From Pictodentalium vernedei (Eukaryota; Mollusca; Scaphopoda; Dentaliida; Dentaliidae): DNA of 64,000 bases. The notes below the pieces were generated by a model that was not told the DNA's origin, did no database searches, and worked only from the letters and a program-made list of their open reading frames with translations. Shown one piece after another: positions 22,355-30,740 of the stretch (position 1 is the first letter of the stretch; the number at the start of each line of letters is the position of its first letter). The DNA lies in the NCBI GenBank assembly GCA_031216915.1, contig CM062295.1:183348927-183412926 (forward strand), written 5' to 3'. A program made the position numbers and the translations under genes.

Positions 22355-24019
22355 AATGAAAGTGCCAATGACGCTGTAGCTTAACTTGTCTGTGTGTTGT
22401 GTTTGATGAAAAGGATAACGTTTAATGTTAATGAAAGGATTATAATTGGGAATACGTTAATTTCTGTTCCCTGTATGCTACTAAAGAACTGAGAAGTGGG
22501 TTAATGTGGCCCTCACAGTTAATGTATGTGGCCCTCACAGTTAACGTATGTCAACGAAAGTTACCAAGTTGCAGTGAAATTTTTCCAAAATGAGTTATCC
22601 TATCAAGTTATAATGAAATCCCTTCATAAATATGGCATGTAGACTGTGCTAAATGTTTTCGGGCTTCAGGCCTGTGTAGCCATCACGGTTGACCGATTGC
22701 AACTAAAAGGGGACATTATACTGAGTCATTCTACCAAGTTAAAATGAAATCCCTTCACAAATACGACCTGTAGCCTGTAAGTTTTTCGGGTTTTGGGCTC
22801 GGGCAGTCATCATGGTTGAATGATCGCGACCAAAAGAGGACGTTCTCATCTGGGCATTATCTGGAGTGATCCTACGAAGTTACAATGAAATCCCTTCATA
22901 AATATGACCTGTAGACTGTGCTAAAGGTTTTCGGGCTTCGGGTCCCTGTAGCCGTCACAGTTGACCAATCACGACCAAAAGGGGGTGACATCATCTCGGC
23001 ATTATATGGAGTCAACCTAACAAGTTACAATGAAATCCTTCCATAAATACGACCTATAGCGTATGCTAAAGGTTTTGGGCTCGGGCAGCCATCACGGCTG
23101 AATGATCGCGACCAAAAGGGGACGTTCTCATCTAGACATTATCTGGAGTCATCCTACCAAGTAACAATGAAATCCCTTCATAAATATGACCTGTAGACTG
23201 TGCTAAATGTTTTCGGGTTTTGGGCTCGGGCAATCGTCACGGTTGACACATCGCGACCAAATATGGAAGTTCTCATCTAGACATCATATGGAGTCATCCT
23301 ACCAAGTTACAATGAAATCCCTCCATATTAAATATGACCTGCAGACTGTGCTAAAAGTTTTTGGGTTTCGGGCTTGGGATGCCATCACGGTTGACAGATC
23401 ATGACCAAAAGGGGACGTTCTCATCTAGACATTATCTGGAGTCATCCTACCAAGTTACAATGAAATCCCTTCATAAATATGACCTGTAGACTGTGCTAAA
23501 TGTTTTCGGGTTTTGGGCTCGGGGAGTCGTCACGGTTGACAGATCGCGACTAAATGGGGAAGTTCTCATCTAGACATCATACGGAGTCATCCTACCAAGT
23601 TACAATGAAATCCCTCCATATTAAATATGACCTGCAGACTGTGCTAAAAGTTTTTGGGTTTCGGGCTTGGGACGCCATCACGGTTGACAGATCATGACCA
23701 AAAGGGGACGTTCTCATCTGGACATTATACAGAGGCATCCTACCAAGTTACAATGAAATCCTTTCATAAATACGACATGTAGACTTTGCTAATAGTTTTC
23801 GGGTTTTGGGCTCGGGCAGCCATACCCGTCTACCGGTCGCGACCAAAAGGAGACGTTCTCATCTAGACATGACCCAAAACCTGCGTATGAAATTTCGTGA
23901 CGATCAAACAAGAACTACGGAGTGTAGCCTGTGCTAAATGTGAACAGACTCACAGACTAACAGACTTCCGCATGCGTGATGGCAATAGCTTATCTTGACT
24001 TTGTCAAGTTAAGCTAAAA
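22355..24019 (-). mobile_element. HINE/Helitron-like non-autonomous element H1 with ~140-bp tandem units
   Basis: Read on minus, it starts TTTTTAGCTTAACTTGAC, immediately folds with GTCAAGATAAGCTATTGCC, carries about nine ~140-bp units, and ends CAAGTTAAGCTACAGCGTC, TTGGCACTTTCATT. Units include CCAAGTTACAATGAAATCCC and GACCTGTAGACTGTGCTAAA in plus reading. The short inverted terminal pair AGCTTAACTTG/CAAGTTAAGCT, the subterminal hairpin and the central tandem array resemble Helentron-associated INEs. No Rep/helicase gene is present. Confidence 0.7.
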
Positions 24020-24727
24020 ATGAGACAATAGAACATTTGACGTGGCATGCAAGAACACGTGAAACAGCTTCGTAAACGATACAAGTAATAACCACGGAAT
24101 CCAACGGAGCTGTGAAAAGCCGAGTAGCGAGTTTGATTGTTTTCGAGTCTGCCAGATAGACAAGAAATTAGCTTTAATTTTTAACAGTTTTCGCACTTTT
24201 CAGTGGAATATAATGCTTGCTGGGACAAATGACTAATTCGGTCCATTCAATGGCATCCTTTAAGTTTGCAGTGAATAATTGTAATTAATGTAACATTTTT
24301 GTGAGTAAATGCTGAAATAATAGTTTATTATATGGCAGGCATTATTACCACATACGTATGTGGTAATAAGCAGCCCCCAGGGAAAACATTAGTACCACAT
24401 ACATATGTGGAAATAAGCAATCCCCCAGGGAAAGCATTAGTACCACATACCTTTTATATCAAGGTGTGAATGTTTTGATTGGTATTCAATAATTCATCTG
24501 TATCAATGGTGTTTTGATTCTTTCTTTATCTCCTTAATTATATTTATTTCTATCCAGGCATGACTGTTTAATTGATTTATCTAAATAAATTGTGATTATT
24601 TATCTGCTCAATTATATTTATTTATATCTTTTTATTTATTTACATAATTATATTTATTCATTTTATTTTATTTACATCTATTTTTTATTTATATTTATAT
24701 TTTATTTACTTATTTTTGTTTATGTAA

Positions 24728-24831
24728 ATCCCTTATAAAAAAGTACCATGGTAAATCCCAAAATAACCTGGTATTACCAGGGTATTTTGGGATTTACCAT
24801 GGTTTACCATGGTACTTTTTTTATAAGGGAT
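24728..24831. repeat. 104-bp snap-back palindrome, copy 1
   Basis: Begins ATCCCTTATAAAAAAGTACC and ends with its complement TTTTTTTATAAGGGAT. The centre is CCTGGTATTACCAGG, and ACCATGG is duplicated on the right arm. A second copy is at 38927-39023. Confidence 0.9.
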
Positions 24832-25244
24832 ATTTTTTTAGATTTAGCAAGCCTTCGTATATAAATATTATTGCCTGTTGCACTTTCCAATAAATGGTAA
24901 CAAAACTATTAGATTTTCTCTTGCTGGTGAAAAGATAATAACCGGATGTGCTTGTGGGGGTGGGGCGGGGAGTACTGGAAAATTCCTTGGATACCGGTAC
25001 ATAAATCAGTAATGGGCCTAATGTCAAATAAAAATTACTGGGGTGGGGGTGGGGGTGCTGGTGGGTATTACTCAACAGAAAATTAAATACTGCTTATTGA
25101 CTGTGGTAACCAATTCCTGGAATCGAAGTACTCAACAATGTGCAGCATGACAATAAATGATGGGCTAAACTTGTCTTCATACATTTTAACCCTTGTTGTT
25201 GTCACAATTAACTACTGTTGCAGAAAGTAACCCCTAAACATCAA

Positions 25245-25280
25245 TATTTATTCATTTATTGGTGTTTAAGGTCACTTCAG
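25245..25280 (-). mobile_element. SINE 3'-tail fragment
   Basis: ATTTATTCATTTATTGGTG followed by TTTAAGGTCAC matches, in reverse, the tail of the full SINEs in this window. Nothing else of the SINE is present. Confidence 0.65.
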
Positions 25281-25963
25281 CCACAATGGGTAATTGTGAG
25301 CATGAGAGATTTAAATGAAGACAGTCGTTTACACCTGTGCTGCTCAATTCAGAGGACTTGATTCCCCCACCCCCACTGTGATAAACAAACTATCATTGTT
25401 CAAATGAAACAAGACCTTTTAACAGGTTAATATTTCAGATGAGGGGACTGTGAAATTACCAGGGAGGTGCGGTGGGTTGGGTATATTATATAATCCTTTA
25501 CTCAACGTTAAGGCTAATTTTTGCAAGTGCATTTTCTTTTTATCTCACTTGGCAATAAAACAGTGTCTCTGAATGCAGGGAGATGAGAAAAGGAAACGAG
25601 GGAAGAACGCGCCGTTGGGATGAGTGGTTGAATATTGGGCTCCTGATTGCTGGATCATGACAAATCATAGACTGGCCATTTCATTAAATGTCGGTACTCC
25701 CTGGCATCAGAAGTGAGGGATGGGTATGGTGTCAAACAGGCCTTCAAAAATTGCATAACTTTTTTATCAGGTTATGCAAATCACCTGTGGCATAACCTTT
25801 TTTCAGCACAAAATCCACATGGTTTTATTGTCATTTATTTATACCAAAAAAATACAAAAATTACATCCAACTATGATACAACACAACGGTACATTCAAAA
25901 TGAAACTGGATACTTAACTGAATATCCCGTTAATTGGATATAAATTCCAAACACAAAACCATT
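25281..25963. other. No gene recognised
   Basis: Interior of the 24341-27906 element. A 76-codon open frame at 25713-25943 shows no recognised domain. Confidence 0.5.
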
Positions 25964-26002
25964 TAATAATAACTCTTTGGCCAGCCGCTGATTTGTCGCG
26001 GT
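25964..26002 (-). mobile_element. 38-bp 3'-end fragment of the second LINE
   Basis: TAATAATAACTCTTTGGCC followed by AGCCGCTGATTTGTCGCGGT is identical to the sequence just 3' of the LINE ORF at 35790-35822. It represents an extremely 5'-truncated insertion, which helps define that LINE's 3' end. Confidence 0.8.
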
Positions 26003-26195
26003 GCACAAAACCATTTACCACACCTTCAATACAAACTTGTTAATTGCAGATAGGTTATATAGTATAGTACTGTTAATTGAATAAAAATTCTTACAATATG
26101 TTGAATTATTACCCTGACAGTCAGTGAGTTCCCAACATTGATTTTGTGGACTTTGGCCCTTTTTACACCCAATAGTGGTATTTAATCTATTGCAT

Positions 26196-26245
26196 CTTGC
26201 TTGATAGAGCCCATTGAGCTTTGTTAAACAAGATATAATATAATA
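26196..26245. repeat. Small hairpin of the TTTGACAGAGCTC family (degenerate)
   Basis: The core CTTGATAGAGCCC-ATT-GAGCTTTGTTAAACAAG is an imperfect version of the hairpin found at 44659-44720; related copies are near 40613 and 44458. Confidence 0.6.
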
Positions 26246-26932
26246 AATACCCCGGTACTAAGTCTATCACTAGAAGGTAGGAAAATGACCCAATTCCTGG
26301 CAATTAATTGTATATTCCTGCCAATTGAATGTTTATCTCTGGCAAAGTGGATGTTCAATTAAGAGGGTTCCACTGATTTACTTAATTTTGGTGTCCAATA
26401 TGTAATCACAGCAAAAGTTCTGCTACTTGTTTTGTTGCTTATAGGCACTCTTCCATAAAATACAATAATGCAAATCTATAATATCAATCCAAAGATACAT
26501 GAAAAGTTGATGATACAAAAATGATGTGATTCTGGTTACATAGCCCCAAAATATGAGGTCGGTCTGTCAAGTTTTTGATTATTCCAGCAAAATTACTTGT
26601 TTATCACAATCAACAGACACCACCCTGGTGGGGTTGGGGTGGGGGGGGGGGGCTCAAAATACTATTACATTTGAATAAAATTAAAAATTAAAATCGCCCA
26701 ACACAGTCACACAAATAAAAAATAGATATAATAATAATAATAATAAATATAATTGAGCAGATAAATAAAGGATCACAATTTATTCAGATAAATCAATTAA
26801 ACAGTCATGCCTCGATATAAATATAATGAAGGAGATAAAGAAAGAATCACTACACAATTTATACAGATGAATACCAATTAAAACATTCACACCTTAATAT
26901 AAAAGGTATGTTGTACTAATGCTTTCCCTGGG

Positions 26933-27857
26933 CCGATCGCATCCGTGGTCATTGGTCATTCACACATCTGACTTCAGAGCGTGAACATCACCTAGATAGC
27001 TATGGAACTACCAGATAGACTAGTGAAAGCCATTTCAGCTCTGGGCGTCTCATGCCCTGTCTCCTGGACTATCCAGGAAATAGGCTTGAGCGTCCACCTG
27101 AAAGTGGAGTTTGAAATTGAGAAACCATCAACAACAACACCAACCTCTTCGGGGAGAGGTAGTACCCTTGGAGAGAGGATCCCTTCTCCCACTGGTCCTC
27201 ACACGAAGGGGCACGGAGGCCCTGAAAAGAGACAGCACAAGAAGAAGAAGAAGAGCCCATCGACCAAGCGCAGGGACGCCCGGCGCTTGGAGGCCTTCCG
27301 GAATAGGAATAAAGAGTTGAGTGAGGGGGTGGAGGCTCTGGAGGCAGCCGCCAGTTCCCCTCCTTGTCCCACTGGTACACCCAATCAACTGCCGGCTCCT
27401 GAGCCGGTACAGTTGGATGAGGAACATCCAGTGGAGACTGAGGAGGAACTGGAAGTTGCTTTTTCACCGCCTCCCACCCCTCACTCCCCCTTCCTTCACT
27501 ACCGGAAAGCCCGGGAGCGGAACAACCACTTAACCCTTATGAGGAATTAATGAGAGAACTAGAGCTGGCAAGAACAGAACGGCTAAAATGCAGAGAGTAC
27601 CTGGAAAAACATAACGCGAGCACCTCTACACCACCACCACCACCAGCTTCACCATCACCATCACCATCACCAAGCCAACCTCCACCCAAAAAGAAGAGCC
27701 GCAAGAAGGGCAGAAAGGGCTAAACCTCTTCCCTCCTTCCTTTTCCTCCTTTGACACGCCTAGACATACGAAATCATTTACAGTCACTGAGGGTCGAAAG
27801 GGGCTTGTCCACCATATCGTCCCTGCGCGCCTTCGGCGCGTCAAACCATTTCGTTCG
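26933..27857 (+). mobile_element. ORF1-only retroposon, copy 1, with 13-bp target duplication
   Basis: The 925-bp insert is flanked by exact copies of TGCTTTCCCTGGG at 26920-26932 and 27858-27870. Removing the insert and one copy restores the uninterrupted right arm of the surrounding inverted-repeat element, as seen in its left arm. The insert has about 69 bp of leader, an open ORF (27002-27550) with a frameshifted continuation to 27722, and a 3' segment GGGTCGAAAGGGGCTTGTCC ending in the hairpin GCGCGCCTTCGGCGCG. There is no poly-A tail. The target duplication length fits LINE-type target-primed reverse transcription. No reverse transcriptase or endonuclease is encoded. Confidence 0.85.
27002..27550 (+). 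CDS. ORF1-like protein of the ORF1-only retroposon
   Basis: 182 codons. A short N-terminal domain begins MELPDRLVKAISALG and includes a WTIQEIGLSVHLKVEFEIEK stretch. It is followed by a Ser/Gly-rich linker (SSGRGSTLGERIPSPTGP), a lysine block (HKKKKKSPSTKRRDARR) and an acidic, proline-rich part. The frame then shifts: the next frame continues NPYEELMRELELARTERL and ends at 27722 in a proline- and lysine-rich tail, PPPKKKSRKKGRKG. The related copy at 28403-29328 carries the same order of parts, so the joined product of about 240 residues is probably ancestral. Basic blocks suggest RNA or DNA binding. The domain matches no family I can name; calling it ORF1-like is inference from context. Confidence 0.6.
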   Translation: MELPDRLVKAISALGVSCPVSWTIQEIGLSVHLKVEFEIEKPSTTTPTSSGRGSTLGERIPSPTGPHTKGHGGPEKRQHKKKKKSPSTKRRDARRLEAFRNRNKELSEGVEALEAAASSPPCPTGTPNQLPAPEPVQLDEEHPVETEEELEVAFSPPPTPHSPFLHYRKARERNNHLTLMRN

Positions 27858-28195
27858 TGCTTTCCCTGGGGGATTGCTTATTTCCACATACGTATGTGGT
27901 AATAATCACTCCCTTATTATATTTACGAAAAGAAAGATTGGCTGATCTTGGAACTAAGTGTCACCTGTCATTTTAACGCCGCTACACAAGCCCACAATAA
28001 CGGATGCAGTTTCCCAGGCGGAGGAGGGGGTAGACCTCCCCACTGGAGGTTGAAGCACCCCTCGAAGCGCCACCACTGTGACTGGCTTATTGGATATGTT
28101 GACCAATTTTGAGTCCGATACATGCTAATTAAGTAACAAATTGGGAAATCCATGCATCACAACTATTACATGCATTTACCCATAAACAGATTTCC

Positions 28196-28262
28196 TGTGG
28201 TTATCTCCGGCTTCCTCCACTCGTAAAACTGTCCGTCACGGCGTGATCGTGGCTATAGAATG
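28196..28262 (+). mobile_element. SINE body fragment
   Basis: CTCCGGCTTCCTCCACTCG then TAAAACTGTCCGTCACGG matches the conserved 3' body of the window's SINEs (CTCCACCTGTAAAACTGTC). Both ends are missing. Confidence 0.65.
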
Positions 28263-28276
28263 CGTCGTTCCAGGGT

Positions 28277-29360
28277 GAAATGGTTTCGCGCGCCGAAGGC
28301 GCGCAAGGACGGTTTGGGACAAGCCCCTTTCGACCCTATTTAACAGTATGTGATTCGGTTTGTCTGGTCTGGCCGTCGTAAAGGAGGAAAATGTTAAGAT
28401 GCTTAGCGGCGTCTATGATTTCGTCTGTTTTTCTTAGGAGGAGGTGGCTGAGTTGGTGATACCCCCTTTGGTGGTGTTGAAGGAGTGGTGGAGGGCTGAC
28501 TCGGTTGGTAAGGTCTAGCCCTCGCAGCTGCCGGTGGTGAAGAGCTCTTTGGTGTTGTTCTCAGGTAGTAGTTGCTGAGACTCTCTAATCCTATTCTGAG
28601 CATGTTGCCATTGCACCCGCGATCTTTCAAGGTCTTAATATGGGCTTGTAGAAATATAAGGTGGTCGTCGTCTCTGGCCTTATCTCCCAGGATACTTTCC
28701 ACGGACTCCGCGGTGTTTACTTCCTGATTGTGTCCCGATCGGAAAAAGCAGGAAGAGGGTTTAGCGACATGTGCGATGTCAGCCTCAACTTCCTGCTTCA
28801 CAAACAGACCATCCTCCTCCATCTCCTCTTCTGGGGAAGAGTGTGATGGGCTGGAGGTTAGACTATTACCTGGCGAACCAGCGTCCTCCGGACCTTCCAC
28901 CGGAGTGGAGGGTACCGAGCTGGACGTGGAACGGACAGGGGTGGCAGGCATTGAGCGTTCAGTGCCATGATTAGCCTCCCTCTCTTCCTTCTCCGTCCTT
29001 TTCTTTTCCATGAACACCGTCAGTCGGCGGGCATCGCGTCGTCTGGCGGAAGGTCCCTTCTTTCTTTTCCTTTTCTTCTTCTGGCTGTCCTTTGTGTTCG
29101 GCGCATGTCATCATCCTTTTGCAAGTCCGAGTCACTTGGAAGGTGACCAGTGCGGGGGGAAATCCCCTCACGAAAGGTACTACACCTCTCCAAGGACGTC
29201 GGTTCGGCTTCTCTATCAAAATCCACTGTCAGGTGAATTTTACCCTTGAGCACCTGGATACTCCAGGTGGTAGCAAGGGAAGCCTTCACTCTGACAAGTG
29301 TTTCCTGGATAACAAGTGGGAGCTCCATTGTTTAGTAGTTAGCACCTCGGAGTCCAAGGT
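28277..29360 (-). mobile_element. ORF1-only retroposon, copy 2
   Basis: Minus orientation. The 3' end (28277-28345) carries GGGTCGAAAGGGGCTTGTCC and the hairpin GCGCGCCTTCGGCGCGCG as in copy 1, then GAAACCATTTC. The coding part is 29328-28403. The 5' end abuts the 3' end of copy 3 at about 29360-29375, so the two copies are in tandem. A target duplication was not identified. Confidence 0.72.
28403..29328 (-). pseudogene. ORF1-like protein, copy 2, one frameshift
   Basis: The N-terminal part (29328-29020) begins MELPLVIQETLVRVK and shares the W-x-IQ-...-H-x-V-x-F pattern and the ERCSTFREGISPRTG linker with copy 1. A shift near 29030 separates it from the continuing frame (29017-28403), where EKKRTEKEEREANHG, a Ser/Pro-rich stretch, an acidic patch (SPEEEMEEDGLF) and a helical-looking segment lead to a tail PPPPKKNRRNHRRR. 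The joined length would be about 305 residues. The C-terminal layout (proline-rich then lysine/arginine-rich) matches copy 1, though the segment between is longer. Confidence 0.65.
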
Positions 29361-29374
29361 GCGAATGTGATGGT

Positions 29375-29960
29375 GGGAAATGATGATTTCGCGCGCCGAA
29401 GGCGCGCAGGGACGGTATGGGGGACAAGCCCCTTTCGACCCTCTGTGGCTGTATATGATGGCTTTCACATGTCAAGGCGTGTTGAAGGAGGAAAAGGATC
29501 CGGTACTCGGCAGGTGTCTTCGGTAGTGTCCAGTGGTGGATGGGTAGTATTATTGGCAGTTGTCGGTTGAACCCTCGGGTGAGGACCAGTGTGGGAGGTT
29601 GGGTCCTCTCACAAAGGTACTACCTCTCCCCGAGGGCGCAGTCGTTCTGGATTTTCGGGCATGTATAGTCTGCCGCTTCGAGGATGATAATGAGTGATGG
29701 CCATCACTGGCAAGTATAATCTGCCTCAGGCTGTCTCTGTTATAGTTGACTCTTTGGAGGAAAGCAACAGCGACCCCTTTCGGGGACCACCAAGAAGAAG
29801 ACCCGAACTTCCCTGGTTCGGGGGCAGGCCTGCATTGTAATCCTATTGGGTTGGGACAAAAGATGCGCATTGCGCTTACAAAAAGGGGCAGAGGCGGGAC
29901 GCAGGACCAACGCTCGCCTCCCTTAAAGTGGTTGACCACTTTTAGGGATGGAGCGGAGGA
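29375..29960 (-). mobile_element. ORF1-only retroposon, copy 3, internally deleted
   Basis: The same 3' end as copies 1 and 2 (29375-29445: hairpin GCGCGCCTTCGGCGCGCG and GGGTCGAAAGGGGCTTGTCC). Upstream, 29550-29700 encodes TTAPSGRGSTFVRGPNLPHW, equivalent to the TTTPTSSGRGST linker of copy 1. Most of the basic and proline-rich coding region is missing, and the remaining frame is broken. Confidence 0.6.
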
Positions 29961-30163
29961 TGTTCAGGAACCGTGGGAGTGGCTGTTTCCATAACGCTTA
30001 GACTGTCTGTAGCGGTTATTGGGGTGCTGGTCAAAAAACATCTTCTGTGTACCTGCTTAAAAGAAGAAGGTAGAATTAGTTTTCATTAGAATATGTAAAC
30101 TGTAAAGATAAAAGTAGCACCTCTTTAGATGCGTGTCCTTGTGGTATCTGCTGTGTGTGTGGA

Positions 30164-30308
30164 GAGAGTATGGAATGCACGAATCTTTACATTCGTAAGG
30201 GCAGTAACATACTCTCGTGTGGTATTGTGCAGTGTGTGTGCTTGTCGCTACGGGGGAGAGTATGAAATGCACGAATCTTTACATTCGTAAGGGCAGTAAC
30301 ATACTCTC
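30164..30308. repeat. Duplicated 53-bp hairpin in LINE 3' region
   Basis: Two copies (30164-30216 and 30256-30308), 92 bp apart, both opening GAGAGTATG and closing CATACTCTC with an inner CGAATCTTTACATTCG hairpin. The copies differ at about one position. Confidence 0.85.
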
Positions 30309-30408
30309 ATGCTTGGGACCCCAATCCCTATTTATTATTTAGTTTTAAGTTGCAGGGGATCTCGAGCGTTTTAAGTTGGCTGAACTTCCTAGTTTGCAGC
30401 TGGACGGT

Positions 30409-30622
30409 AACAGGTCTAGCACACTAGACCACACCCAAGGGTGTTTCTTTCCTGTTGTGTCCTTCGCTGGAAGTGGCCTTATTTAGGTTAGTTTAAGTTT
30501 ATTTGAAGTTGAGGGTGCCGAGGATCGCGATCGTTTAATGCGGGTTGAGCTTCCGAGGCTGTCAGCGGGAAGGCAACAGGTCTAGCACACTAGACCACAC
30601 CCGAGGGTGTTTCTTTCCTGTT
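30409..30622. repeat. Duplicated three-stem motif in LINE 3' region
   Basis: Two 48-bp copies (30409-30456 and 30575-30622) lie within a ~166-bp tandem duplication. Each has an outer AACAGG/CCTGTT pair, a hairpin GGTCTAGCACACTAGACC and a second hairpin around ACACCC/GGGTGT. Confidence 0.85.
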
Positions 30623-30740
30623 GTACCCTTCGCTGGTTGCGGACTTATTTTTTTTTTTTTTTTAATTTAGTTTAGGGGTATTCGGGGGCGTCGGGGATCG
30701 CAGTTCACCTTGTCATTCCCTAGTTTTTATTCGAGCGGTC

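Larger units (their letters stand above)
24341..27906. mobile_element. Large inverted-repeat element; right arm split by a retroposon
   Basis: The left arm (24341 to about 24640) starts ATTATTACCACATACGTATG, contains two tandem copies of a segment with CCCCCAGGGAAA, then GGTGTGAATGTTTTGATTGG and a T/A-rich stretch to CTGCTCAATTATATTTAT. The right arm, from about 26740 and again at 27858-27906, is its reverse complement: AATATAATTGAGCAGATAAA, then CAATTAAAACATTCACACC, GTACTAATGCTTTCCCTGGG and CACATACGTATGTGGTAATA. The right arm is interrupted at 26933-27857. The interior has only small fragments of other repeats and no transposase. Confidence 0.78.
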
